The position numbers and the translations under genes are program-made. Positions 8,746-17,557 of a stretch of 64,000 nucleotides of DNA are shown here, in pieces (position 1 is the first letter of the stretch; each line of letters opens with the position of its first letter). Source of the DNA: an uncultured Verrucomicrobiota bacterium (GTDB lineage Bacteria > Verrucomicrobiota > Verrucomicrobiia > Opitutales > Seribacteraceae); contig CACHJU010000001.1 of the NCBI GenBank assembly GCA_902580225.1, forward strand, positions 102,363 through 166,362. The letters run 5' to 3'. The notes beneath the pieces are model-generated. The model was given only the letters and a program-made list of their open reading frames with translations, was not told the DNA's origin and ran no database searches.

Positions 8746-10194
8746 ATGAATCCACTGACCGAAAAAATACAAATTGATACAAGGAGGCACTTTCTTCGAA
8801 ATTGTGGAATGGGACTTGGGGCGGGTGCGTTGGCCCATCTTCTTTCTCCTAAAGCTTTTGCACTACAAGCTCCACAGAACCCATTACTCCCTAGAAAGCC
8901 TCATTTCTCAGAAAAAGCCAAGCGGGTCATTTATATCCATTTGACTGGTTCACCTCCACATTTTGATATGTGGGACTACAAGCCTGAATTAGTCAAAAGG
9001 ACGGATCAGGATTGCCCTGATGAATTTGTGAAGGGCAAGATGTTCGCGTTCACTTCCGGTACCCCAAAACTTATGGGTACACCGCGTACTTTTAAGCAGT
9101 ACGGCAAATCGGGCATGTGGATGTCCGATGCGATTCCCAATTTTCATGAACATGCGGATGATTTCTGTGTGATTAAATCGATGCATACGGATCAATTTAA
9201 CCACGCACCGGCCGAACTATTTGTACATACCGGCTTTCCACAGCCCGGGCGCCCTTCCTTTGGTGCGTGGACAACCTACGGACTTGGATCCGAAAATCAG
9301 GATTTGCCAGGTTATGTTGTTTTAATTTCGAGTGGTACCCAGCCTAACGGCGGAAAGAATTCATACAGTGCCGGTTTTATTCCATCTGTCTATCAGGGAG
9401 TGCAGTGTCGTTCCAAGGGCGATCCCGTTCTTTATGTTTCCGACCCTCCGGGTATGAATCGTAGATTGCGTCGTGCCAGTCTGGATGCTCTTAAAGATTT
9501 GAACCAAAAAGCATCCGAAAAATTTGCCCATCCGGAGACTCTCACAAGAATTGCCCAGTATGAGCTGGCTTATCGTATGCAGACTTCCGTGCCTGATGTG
9601 ATGGATATTTCTAAGGAATCACAGAAAACATTGCATGCATATGGGGCAGAGGTTGGAGGAGCAAGTTTGGGCAATAATTGTTTGTTGGCCCGCCGTCTCG
9701 CCGAAAAAGGCGTTAGATTTGTTCAATTGTTCGATTGGGGTTGGGACTACCATGGGACCAACCCAAAGGAGGATATCCGGGACGGTTTGACGAGAAAGTG
9801 TGCAACTATGGACAAGCCAATTTCCGCACTAATTAAAGACTTAAAAGAACGTGGACTGTTTGACGAGACATTGATCATCATAGGTGGTGAGTTTGGTCGC
9901 ACTCCATTTCGTGAAGGCCGTACTTCAAGAGGTAAAGTATTGGGGCGCGATCACTTTCCGGATTGTTACACCATGATTATGGCCGGAGGAGGAGTAAAAG
10001 GTGGTTATGTTCATGGCGAATCGGACGAACTTGGATTCAGTATCACAAAAGATCCGGTTCATGTTCACGACCTGCAGGCTACCTGGATGCATCTTCTTGG
10101 TTTTGATCATGAGCAACTTACTTACCGCTTTCAAGGGCGAGATTATCGTCTGACCGATGTTCATGGTCATGTGGTGAAGGATTTGATTGCCTAA
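8746..10194 (+). CDS. DUF1501 family protein, Tat-exported
   Basis: The N-terminus carries a twin-arginine type signal (TRRHFLRNCGMGLGAGAL, about residues 12-29), so export as a folded protein is likely. The body is a DUF1501 domain, related in fold to the alkaline phosphatase/sulfatase superfamily. Motifs seen are IHLTGSPPHFDMWDYKP near 65-80, SMHTDQFNHAPAE, and near the end IIGGEFGRTPF and GRDHFPDCYTMIMAGGG. Length (482 aa) is normal. It is 19 bases downstream of the DUF1549/DUF1553 cytochrome, the standard arrangement for this pair, and probably forms a two-gene operon with it. Catalytic activity is unknown for the family. It lacks the Cys/Ser-x-Pro-x-Arg sulfatase motif, so it should not be counted as a sulfatase. 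Confidence 0.92.
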   Translation: MNPLTEKIQIDTRRHFLRNCGMGLGAGALAHLLSPKAFALQAPQNPLLPRKPHFSEKAKRVIYIHLTGSPPHFDMWDYKPELVKRTDQDCPDEFVKGKMFAFTSGTPKLMGTPRTFKQYGKSGMWMSDAIPNFHEHADDFCVIKSMHTDQFNHAPAELFVHTGFPQPGRPSFGAWTTYGLGSENQDLPGYVVLISSGTQPNGGKNSYSAGFIPSVYQGVQCRSKGDPVLYVSDPPGMNRRLRRASLDALKDLNQKASEKFAHPETLTRIAQYELAYRMQTSVPDVMDISKESQKTLHAYGAEVGGASLGNNCLLARRLAEKGVRFVQLFDWGWDYHGTNPKEDIRDGLTRKCATMDKPISALIKDLKERGLFDETLIIIGGEFGRTPFREGRTSRGKVLGRDHFPDCYTMIMAGGGVKGGYVHGESDELGFSITKDPVHVHDLQATWMHLLGFDHEQLTYRFQGRDYRLTDVHGHVVKDLIA

Positions 10195-10269
10195 TGGTTT
10201 TTGTTCTTGTTTTTCCATTCGTAAAAAGATTTGTTGACGCGTTCTTTCACTCTTTCGAGTATAAACTTT

Positions 10270-10285
10270 ATTGTAACCTTACAAT
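10270..10285. promoter_or_regulatory. Inverted repeat, candidate operator
   Basis: ATTGTAA-CC-TTACAAT is a perfect 7-base inverted repeat with a 2-base spacer. It lies upstream of the DUF1592/DUF1552 cassette and 11 bases from a second palindrome. A dimeric regulator could bind here, but the AT-rich context makes chance occurrence possible. Confidence 0.3.
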
Positions 10286-10296
10286 ATGTTCTAGGC

Positions 10297-10310
10297 ATTA
10301 AATATTTAAT
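10297..10310. promoter_or_regulatory. AT-rich perfect palindrome, candidate operator
   Basis: ATTAAATATTTAAT is a perfect 14-base palindrome just downstream of the inverted repeat at 10270-10285. It has the same caveat: it is suggestive only as part of the pair. Confidence 0.25.
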
Positions 10311-10620
10311 ATTGTGAGCATTTTATTTAGCCTTTGGAGGAGTTTCATATCGTCTGTATTCGTTACTTGGACTCTACTCTTTATGCCAAATTTTATTTAG
10401 TCGTTCAAACTCTATGAACAATGGAGTTAATCCTAACAAGCAAATCTCAAATGATATATAAATTATTTTTTTTGGTAACTTAAAAGCTCTGATTCTTTCC
10501 TTAGTCACCTCCGATGCGTTTCTTTTTCGAATCCTTCCTGGCACGCATTAAAAAATTGTACTAATATAAAGAATACATTCTATTCACTCTTGTTCTCTAA
10601 TCCAGTTGATCAATTATTTC

Positions 10621-13600
10621 ATGAAGTATTTATGGATAAAATGCATCCTATTTTTATTTTGCTTTCTGAGAATGCCTGGACTATCTGCAGGTGAATTCAG
10701 GGTAGAGGTCGATCAACACTTAAAAACATCGATTTCCAATGATGATCTTCTTAGCGGCTATCCATTTCTTTCCAATTTAAAGTTGCAGGCTGGAGGCTTT
10801 TTAAAATTAACCGATGGCAAAGGAAGCAAGACGGACGGATCTCTTAGAACTTTTGCCCGTGATGACATCAAAGATTGGGTGGTCACTTTCTCAAGACTCA
10901 AAATCATCAGGCTAGAAGAGGTTCGAGTATTTTCCTGGAACGGAGATCAGCGGGCGCAGCAGGATTATGATCTAGCCTACAGCACGGATGCCGGAAAGAC
11001 ATTTCTTCCATTGGCCAAAGAGGTTCGTGCTTCACAAAATGGAGCCTGTAACCTGACTCGAGTCTCCTGCCAGGTGGATGGTGTGACAGATCTCCGGTTT
11101 ACCTTTCGTAACCCAGGAGAAAATAACAACTCCAAGAATTCCTTACACTCCTCCATTCTTGAGATTGATGCAATTGGGATTCCTTTGAAACCCCTTACAT
11201 TTGCAGAGGCTCGAAAAGCAGGTCGGGAGAATTCCGTGCTGCTGGAAAAGTCGGAAAGCATTAAGAATCAAGAGAGCCTTTCCAATAGCATTTCTCCGAA
11301 ACCGAAACTCACTGAATTTGCTACCGAGATTGAACCCGCCCTTCGGGAAACTTGCCTGCAATGCCATGGTCCGGAAAAGCAGAAAGGGAAATTTCGCATT
11401 GATACGCTCGATCCTGATCTTTTGCATGGAGAAGATGTCGCATGGTGGCTCGAAGTTCAGGATGTCATAAGCAATGGCGAAATGCCCCCCGATGATGCGG
11501 ATCAAGAGCTCGGTGATGAGGACCGCACCAGAATTGTGGACTGGTTGGCTTCGGAAATACTAACAGCCTCACAGGTAAAGCGGAGTGAGAGCGGGCATTC
11601 TTCCTTCCGTAGGATGACCCGTTACGAATATAACTATGCTCTGCAGGATCTCCTTGCTCTTCCAAACGATTTTGCAGCAGATTTACCCCCGGAAACCACT
11701 TCTGAGGATGGATTTAAAAACAGTTCAGAAATGCTCCAGATGACAGCTATGCAATTTGAACAGTACCGGGAGATAGCCCACAATGCACTTAGTCTGGCAA
11801 CGGTTAAAAAAGGTGACCAGAAATCAATTTATTTTGGAGTGTCCATGAAAGAGCTATCTCAGCCAAATTGGTATAATCATGAACAAAAAATAGAAAAAAT
11901 CAGGAAAGAAAATAAGGACAATCCCGCCGAATTAAAAAAACAGTTGGATCGCTTCTCGCTTCAGCCCAGCCCAGCCCATGCCCACTTTTTGAACATTCAA
12001 GATGGTTTGCGTATTCGTTCGCAGTGGCAAAGAGGTTCATGGAGATCCAAGTATTCAATCGCACCGACAGAGGTCATGGCGGTTATACCCCAAGATTTTC
12101 CTATTGTTGCGATTCTTCCTTTTAAAAAGTCGCTCACTGTTGATGTTTGGGATGTACTTCCGGATACTGGAATTATGAAAGTGCGGGCAATGGCTGCCCG
12201 TTCATCGACTGAGAATAAAAGTCCTCCCACTTTGAGTCTGCTTTTCGGTCACCAAGTTAGTAATAATTCGTTTGCATCTGAAACCATCGGTTCGGATCAG
12301 GAAATTCTGTCCGTTCCGGGTAACCCGCAATTCTATGAATGGAATTTCCCGCTGAGTGAGGTGATTCGGAATCCTTTTCGAAATGTGGAAGATTTGAAAG
12401 GCCCAAACCCCGCCGAATATATAAGATTTCAAAATACTTCTTCTTCCAAAGAGGATATAACCCTATTATATGTTGAAGTAGTCGCTCCATTTTACGAGCA
12501 GTGGCCACCGGATTCTCATCGAAAAGTTTTTCCCACGGATACGGAGAATTCCGAAACCGTGACCGATGCACGGAAAATCATTTTAAAATTCATGGAAAAG
12601 GCGTGGCGCCGACCGGTGACCACCCAGGAAATGGATAGGAAGGTGGCTTTGTTTTCGAAGTTTCGAAAAGCTGGAATTGGATACCAGGAATCGATCATCG
12701 AAACCCTTTCCACGGTATTATCCTCACCCCATTTTCTTTACTTCGTACGGAGCGGAAAGTCCAAGGAAGATAAATCAAATGACATACAAAACGATTTTCA
12801 AATTGCCAGCCGTTTGTCTGCCTTCTTATGGACAAGTTTGCCTGATCAAGAATTATTTGACTTAGCCGCCCGGGGAAAGCTTACCAATTCCAAAACCTTG
12901 GTTGCTCAGGCAAAGCGTATGCTTGCTGATCCAAAAGCTGAACGGTTTATCGAGCATTTTGTGCGTCAATGGTTGGGAATGGATTTATTGGAGTACTTGG
13001 AGGTGGATAAAAAAGCCTATCCGCAATTCGATTCCGCGTTAAAAGAAGCCATGAGCAAAGAACCGGTTGCTTTTTTTCGCGAAGTGTTGAGCACAAATGG
13101 AAGCGTGCTGGATTTTCTGCATTCAGATTACGCGATGATCAATGAGCGCCTTGCCAAACACTATGGAATTTCCGGAGTTTACGGAACAAAGTTACGAAAA
13201 GTATCCCTTGAACCTAGCGATAAACGGGGTGGTGTACTTTCTCAGGCCGGTCTTCTTGCGATGAACTCGGACGGAAAAGATTCTCATCCCCTGAAGAGGG
13301 GAATCTGGTTGCTCGAGCATCTGCTTAATGATCCTCCACCTCCACCTCCTCCCGCCGTGCCTGAGATCGATCTGGCCGATCCTGAGATTCTGAAATTATC
13401 CTTAAAGGAACGAATGGAAGAACATCGTAATGATCCAGCCTGCAGATCCTGTCATGCCAAGATTGATCCATGGGGTATTGCCTTTGAAAATTTTGATGCC
13501 ACCGGTGCCTGGCGTTCACAGGTTGGGAAAGCACCGGTTGATGCATCCAGCCTTTTATACAACAAACAGGAGTTGAATGGTATGGATGGATTAAAAAGAT

Positions 13601-13797
13601 TCCTGTTAGAAAACCGCCAGGATCAATTTGCCCGCAGTCTGAGCCATAAGATGACTTCGTACGCACTTGGCCGGCCATTAACTTTTGGAGACCGTGCTCA
13701 AATCAACCAGATTGCCAGTGAATTGAGAAGAACTGGGGATGGTCTTGCTGATCTTGTCTTTCTGATTGTAAAAAGTAACCTTTTTCGACAAATTTAA
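10621..13797 (+). CDS. DUF1587/DUF1592/DUF1588/DUF1585 planctomycete-type cytochrome
   Basis: A 1058-residue exported protein. The ATG at 10621 is preferred over an upstream TTG at 10606 because it opens directly into a signal peptide (MKYLWIKCILFLFCFLRMPG). Domains in order: an N-terminal beta-rich region of about 200 residues; PSCyt1 with CLQCH near 245; DUF1587 near 330-395 (FRRMTRYEYNYALQDLL); DUF1595 near 660-720 (FMEKAWRRPVT); DUF1592 (FLWTSLPDQELFDLA); DUF1588 (LAMNSDGKDSHPLKRG, a run of seven Pro, then CRSCH); and DUF1585 at the C-terminus (YALGRPLTFGD). The CxxCH motifs imply covalent heme and periplasmic location. It is 20 bases upstream of its usual DUF1552 partner. Function is undefined; a secreted redox role is inferred. 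Confidence 0.92.
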   Translation: MKYLWIKCILFLFCFLRMPGLSAGEFRVEVDQHLKTSISNDDLLSGYPFLSNLKLQAGGFLKLTDGKGSKTDGSLRTFARDDIKDWVVTFSRLKIIRLEEVRVFSWNGDQRAQQDYDLAYSTDAGKTFLPLAKEVRASQNGACNLTRVSCQVDGVTDLRFTFRNPGENNNSKNSLHSSILEIDAIGIPLKPLTFAEARKAGRENSVLLEKSESIKNQESLSNSISPKPKLTEFATEIEPALRETCLQCHGPEKQKGKFRIDTLDPDLLHGEDVAWWLEVQDVISNGEMPPDDADQELGDEDRTRIVDWLASEILTASQVKRSESGHSSFRRMTRYEYNYALQDLLALPNDFAADLPPETTSEDGFKNSSEMLQMTAMQFEQYREIAHNALSLATVKKGDQKSIYFGVSMKELSQPNWYNHEQKIEKIRKENKDNPAELKKQLDRFSLQPSPAHAHFLNIQDGLRIRSQWQRGSWRSKYSIAPTEVMAVIPQDFPIVAILPFKKSLTVDVWDVLPDTGIMKVRAMAARSSTENKSPPTLSLLFGHQVSNNSFASETIGSDQEILSVPGNPQFYEWNFPLSEVIRNPFRNVEDLKGPNPAEYIRFQNTSSSKEDITLLYVEVVAPFYEQWPPDSHRKVFPTDTENSETVTDARKIILKFMEKAWRRPVTTQEMDRKVALFSKFRKAGIGYQESIIETLSTVLSSPHFLYFVRSGKSKEDKSNDIQNDFQIASRLSAFLWTSLPDQELFDLAARGKLTNSKTLVAQAKRMLADPKAERFIEHFVRQWLGMDLLEYLEVDKKAYPQFDSALKEAMSKEPVAFFREVLSTNGSVLDFLHSDYAMINERLAKHYGISGVYGTKLRKVSLEPSDKRGGVLSQAGLLAMNSDGKDSHPLKRGIWLLEHLLNDPPPPPPPAVPEIDLADPEILKLSLKERMEEHRNDPACRSCHAKIDPWGIAFENFDATGAWRSQVGKAPVDASSLLYNKQELNGMDGLKRFLLENRQDQFARSLSHKMTSYALGRPLTFGDRAQINQIASELRRTGDGLADLVFLIVKSNLFRQI

Positions 13798-13817
13798 TCA
13801 TAAATAATAAATGGGTA

Positions 13818-15224
13818 ATGAATCGTAAAATTTCATCACTGGATCGAAGAAAATTTCTCAGAGGATCGGGAGTGGCCTTGGCCTTACCTTGGTTTGAATC
13901 CTTTTCCAATTCCCTTGGTGCCGCCACACCCCCTCAATCTTCAATCAGGCGACTTGCCTGCTTTTATATGCCTGATGGTGTGCCTATGCCCCGAGTGGAT
14001 GATCCCGCTTACACGGACTGGAGCTGGTTTCCGCATGGCAGGGGAAAAGATTTCACCCTGACGAAGTGCCTCGACCCGCTCAACCCGCTCAAGGATAACC
14101 TGACCGTTTTCTCCGGTTTGTCTCACCCGGCTGTCCGGAATGTACACGGACATTCCAATGCTGATCAATTCTTGACTGGTGCGGATACCGGTAATCGGGG
14201 TGGTTATCAAAACAGCATCTCTCTCGATCAGGTATTTGCCGCCGAGGTGGGAGAGTACACCCGGCATTCCTCTTTGGTTATGTCCACGGATGGAGGAACC
14301 GGTTCTCCGAGAGGTGCCCAGACGATGTCCTTTAATCGAAAGGGTCGTCATATGCCAGCCGAGCACAAGCCTAAGCGTATTTTTGACATGCTTTTTGTGA
14401 AAAGCGGAAAGGACGCTGTCCGTCGTTTAGCGACAACACAAAGCGCATTGGATGATCTTTTGGAGGATACCCATTCTCTGAGTAAAAGTCTTTCCCACCA
14501 TGACCAAAACCGTTTGGAAGAATATCTGCAATCCGTTCGGGATACCGAGCGAAATGTGGAGAAGGCAAAAAGATGGCTCGATATTCCTCTTCCTCAGGTG
14601 GAGGTGGATCATCTTAATCTGGATATTACCCCCGAAGAGCCGAGAACTTATCTTCAAACTATGTATGAACTGATTTACTTGGCTTTCAAAACCGATTCCA
14701 CCCGGGTGGCCACTTATCAGATTGGTCGGGAGAACGGAGTCGGGGCCAGTGATTACATGGCAAGAGCGGTAGGTTTTAACCTTACCCACCAACTTTCTCA
14801 TGAAACCAAAAAACCGGGAGGATGGGAAAACTTTGGAACTTATTGTAATTTTCTGAGTGCTGAGTTGGCCCGGTTTGCAAATAAGTTAAAAAATACGGAG
14901 GAAATTGGCGGGTCGGGCAATATGCTTGATAACACGGTTTTATTGTTTGGATCGGCTTCCAGTGCTTTCCACCTTTCTCGAAACTATCCTTTGCTTCTTT
15001 TGGGTGGTCGGGGAATGGGTTTTAACCATGGACAGTTTATTAAGTATGGAGAAGGAAATGAAAAGAACCAGTCGACCGCGGGAATATCTTCGGATGCAGG
15101 ATGGAAAGGATCGATGGATTACACGGAACTTCCACTGTCCAACCTTTACTTAACCATGCTGCAAAAATTGGGAGTGGAAACTGATTCCTTCGGTGGAAGC
15201 ACCGGAACATTTTCGGAAGTATAA
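13818..15224 (+). CDS. DUF1552 family protein, Tat-exported
   Basis: The N-terminus LDRRKFLRGSGVALALPWFESF is a clear twin-arginine signal. The rest is a DUF1552 domain: LACFYMPDGVPMP near residues 46-58, GLSHP and DQFLTG near 90-115, SLDQVFA near 130, and SHETKKPGGWENF near 325. DUF1552 proteins regularly follow DUF1587/1592/1588 cytochromes, as here with a 20-base gap, so the pair is very likely co-transcribed and may act together outside the cytoplasmic membrane. The family is related to DUF1501 and, more distantly, to the alkaline phosphatase fold. No activity has been assigned. It is followed after 3 bases by the GDSL-like protein at 15228. Confidence 0.92.
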   Translation: MNRKISSLDRRKFLRGSGVALALPWFESFSNSLGAATPPQSSIRRLACFYMPDGVPMPRVDDPAYTDWSWFPHGRGKDFTLTKCLDPLNPLKDNLTVFSGLSHPAVRNVHGHSNADQFLTGADTGNRGGYQNSISLDQVFAAEVGEYTRHSSLVMSTDGGTGSPRGAQTMSFNRKGRHMPAEHKPKRIFDMLFVKSGKDAVRRLATTQSALDDLLEDTHSLSKSLSHHDQNRLEEYLQSVRDTERNVEKAKRWLDIPLPQVEVDHLNLDITPEEPRTYLQTMYELIYLAFKTDSTRVATYQIGRENGVGASDYMARAVGFNLTHQLSHETKKPGGWENFGTYCNFLSAELARFANKLKNTEEIGGSGNMLDNTVLLFGSASSAFHLSRNYPLLLLGGRGMGFNHGQFIKYGEGNEKNQSTAGISSDAGWKGSMDYTELPLSNLYLTMLQKLGVETDSFGGSTGTFSEV

Positions 15225-15227
15225 GAA

Positions 15228-16694
15228 ATGACTCGAACTTTGGGCTTTGGGCTCTTTGTCATTTTGGCTTTTTGTCTGGTTGGAGAAGAGAAATATCAGA
15301 CAATTAAAGAGGAAAAATCTTATGCTGATCCACCAACCGGAAATTGGGTGACCAATGGAGTGATTACCCCTTTGGATCAGGAGATGCAAAATTTTTACAT
15401 CCGTAATGCGGATGGTGCAATCGAGGTTCTGCTCCAAGATAATGCCCCAATCGGTTTGCAATCCCGTGTGCAAAGAGGTGGATTAGAAGTACGAAGGGTT
15501 GAGTTTAACATGGGAGATAAACAATTTTCCTATGACTTGCCTCAGAATTTATATGTTAAAAGAACTTTTAAGGATGTGGAAGCGATCAGAAAATGGGAAG
15601 AGCGGGGTAGGCGCCCAATCATGGACGGAAAACTTTATATAGCTCCAATCCCCGACCAATTACCAACGCTTGAAAAACCTTGGATGTCAGGCAAATTTAT
15701 TCGTGAAAATGGTCGTTTTATGGATGTGCTGATTGGTGATGCAATCTACCAAATCGGCACCCAGGGTCATGATGGCCAGCACCGAATCATGGGACTTCTG
15801 AGTCAGAAAGATATCAAACCCTTCGTTCAGCAGGCTTTCGTTCATGGAAAGATGGAAGGAGATGTTTTTCATGCCAGCGAAGTCTGCCTTCGAATGCTTG
15901 AAGATTCCAAGGCTCAAGACGATCCGAACCTTGACCGGTACCTTTTCATTGGCGATTCGATTTCCGGAAATTATGACAAAGCTCTTCGGACTGCATTGAT
16001 GGGAAAACTGAATATTTATCATCCTCCCACTAATTGCGGGCCGGTTCGCAAGGGCGTGGAAAATATTGTCCAGTGGCTCGGTGCTTATGACCAACCCGGA
16101 CTGGGCTGGGATGTGATCAGTTTTAATTTTGGTCAGTGGGATTCAGCCAATACTAAGGCTCGTTATCAGGGTGATTTGGAGAAAGTGATTGCAGAATTGA
16201 AGAAAACCAAGGCAAAAATGATTTTTGTAACCACGACTCCGATTCCCGGTGGATATCCTCCTCCCGGTGAACTGGGACCCGATAATAAGGCAACCGGGCG
16301 AGTGCAGAAAACCATGGAGCGTTTTATAAACCCATGGGCACTGGAAGTGATGAGTAGGCATCCGGAGATCGAGATTTGTGATCAACATGCCCTCATTTCC
16401 AACGAAAAGTTTTATGCCACCTGGTTGAAAAAAGCCGGGTTTCATAAAAAAGGGGAAAACAATCCCTACGGAGATCTGCATATTGGGGGCTTACTGGGGG
16501 AACCTGTTGGCAGGCAATTGGCCCGTAAGGTGTTGGATGTTTTGGGAAGGGAGGATGAACCTCTCAGTCCTCATGGACTGGTGGCCAATGATTTGGATCC
16601 GAAAAGACAGCGTTCCGCGACAAAGGATATCGATCTTGAAGATTTTTCTGACCTATTGGAAAGCAATCAGAGATTACGCAAATATCGGCGTTGA
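15228..16694 (+). CDS. Secreted SGNH/GDSL-like hydrolase with N-terminal beta domain
   Basis: A signal-like N-terminus (MTRTLGFGLFVILAFCLVG) is followed by about 220 residues of likely beta structure that I do not recognise. The C-terminal half is a GDSL/SGNH-type domain: block I YLFIGDSISGN near residue 240 with the candidate nucleophile Ser, FNFGQWD near 300 in place of the usual GxND block, and a late DLHIGG near 415 that supplies the Asp-His pair. Such enzymes remove acyl groups from sugars; the substrate here is unknown. The gene starts 3 bases after the DUF1552 gene, pointing to translation from the same transcript. It probably helps to deacylate a polysaccharide attacked by the neighbouring sulfatases; that is inference from context. 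Confidence 0.72.
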   Translation: MTRTLGFGLFVILAFCLVGEEKYQTIKEEKSYADPPTGNWVTNGVITPLDQEMQNFYIRNADGAIEVLLQDNAPIGLQSRVQRGGLEVRRVEFNMGDKQFSYDLPQNLYVKRTFKDVEAIRKWEERGRRPIMDGKLYIAPIPDQLPTLEKPWMSGKFIRENGRFMDVLIGDAIYQIGTQGHDGQHRIMGLLSQKDIKPFVQQAFVHGKMEGDVFHASEVCLRMLEDSKAQDDPNLDRYLFIGDSISGNYDKALRTALMGKLNIYHPPTNCGPVRKGVENIVQWLGAYDQPGLGWDVISFNFGQWDSANTKARYQGDLEKVIAELKKTKAKMIFVTTTPIPGGYPPPGELGPDNKATGRVQKTMERFINPWALEVMSRHPEIEICDQHALISNEKFYATWLKKAGFHKKGENNPYGDLHIGGLLGEPVGRQLARKVLDVLGREDEPLSPHGLVANDLDPKRQRSATKDIDLEDFSDLLESNQRLRKYRR

Positions 16695-16799
16695 TTATTG
16701 CTTGGAATTGCACCCGAAGAGTTCAACTCTTTATAAAATCACTTCAATATGAATCCTTTTTTCTAGGCTCAAAACATTTTAAAGAGTAGATATATTTAA

Positions 16800-17531
16800 A
16801 TGAAAACATACAAGTTCTTGATTATATTCTCATCTTCACTTTTTACTTTTTCTGCATTAGCAGAAAATGCAAAAAAAGATTTATCCGTACCACCGGTTGT
16901 AACCCCCGGAGTTTACGGAAACCCTGACAAAGTGGGCAAGGCACCATCTGACGCCATGGTTCTTTTTGATGGGAAGAATTTTAATCAGTGGGAGAGTACC
17001 AAGGGCGGGGAAGTGGAATGGAAATTGATTGATGGGGCCATGGAAGTGATTCGTGGTACCGGCATGATTCAGACAAAAAAGAAGCTCGGATATGGCCAGT
17101 ATCATGTGGAGTGGCGGACTCCAGACGAAGTAAAAGGTTCCGGGCAGGGCAGGGGAAATTCGGGTTTTTTCCCATTGGGAGGCCCCGAAGTTCAGGTTCT
17201 GGATTCGTACAAAAACTCTACTTATTCTCATGGTCAGGCTGGATCCATCTATAACCGTTACCCTCCCTTAGTTAATGCATGTCGGGCTCCCGGTGTGTGG
17301 CAGACCTATGATGTCATTGTACATGCCCCCATTCAGGATAAGGAGGGGAAATACATTCGTAAAAGTGCTTGCACAGTTTTGCATAACGGCGTTCTGATCC
17401 AAGACAATATGGAAGTGGGAGGAAGCAAGGGAAAGACCGGTAACCTTAGGCTCCAGGATCATGGAAATCCGGTACGTTACCGAAATATCTGGCATCGTCC
17501 ATACCGGGATCCTCTTCCCATGAAGAAATAG
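16800..17531 (+). CDS. DUF1080 (3-keto-disaccharide hydrolase-type) secreted protein
   Basis: A signal peptide (MKTYKFLIIFSSSLFTFSALA) precedes a DUF1080 domain with a concanavalin-like beta-sandwich pattern: LFDGKNFNQWEST near residues 51-63, VEWRTP near 103, GNSGFFPLGGPEVQVLDSY near 120, and NLRLQDHGNPVRYRNIW near the end. This family includes hydrolases of 3-keto-disaccharides, which act after a sugar ring has been oxidised at C3; many members are only carbohydrate-binding. It lies 105 bases after the GDSL-like gene and 26 bases before a sulfatase, so it probably belongs to the same saccharolytic run. Its proximity to oxidoreductase-like proteins would fit the 3-keto route. Confidence 0.88.
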   Translation: MKTYKFLIIFSSSLFTFSALAENAKKDLSVPPVVTPGVYGNPDKVGKAPSDAMVLFDGKNFNQWESTKGGEVEWKLIDGAMEVIRGTGMIQTKKKLGYGQYHVEWRTPDEVKGSGQGRGNSGFFPLGGPEVQVLDSYKNSTYSHGQAGSIYNRYPPLVNACRAPGVWQTYDVIVHAPIQDKEGKYIRKSACTVLHNGVLIQDNMEVGGSKGKTGNLRLQDHGNPVRYRNIWHRPYRDPLPMKK

Positions 17532-17557
17532 TATTACTTTTATATAGAATATAAAAA

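Larger units (their letters stand above)
10195..10620. other. Gene-free stretch between two cytochrome cassettes
   Basis: About 425 AT-rich bases with no convincing reading frame on either strand and no gene remnant I can recognise. The only structured elements I see are two short inverted repeats at 10270-10285 and 10297-10310, listed separately. The promoter for the cassette starting at 10621 presumably lies here, but I could not place -35/-10 boxes with confidence. Confidence 0.6.

Noticed and set aside
8746..10194. DUF1501 protein as an additional sulfatase
   Set aside because: It shares the superfamily fold but lacks the Cys/Ser-x-Pro-x-Arg motif and the usual metal-binding start of sulfatases.
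11143..11505. Antisense frame opposite the DUF1592 cytochrome
   Set aside because: Shadow of a conserved coding region; no signal or family pattern.
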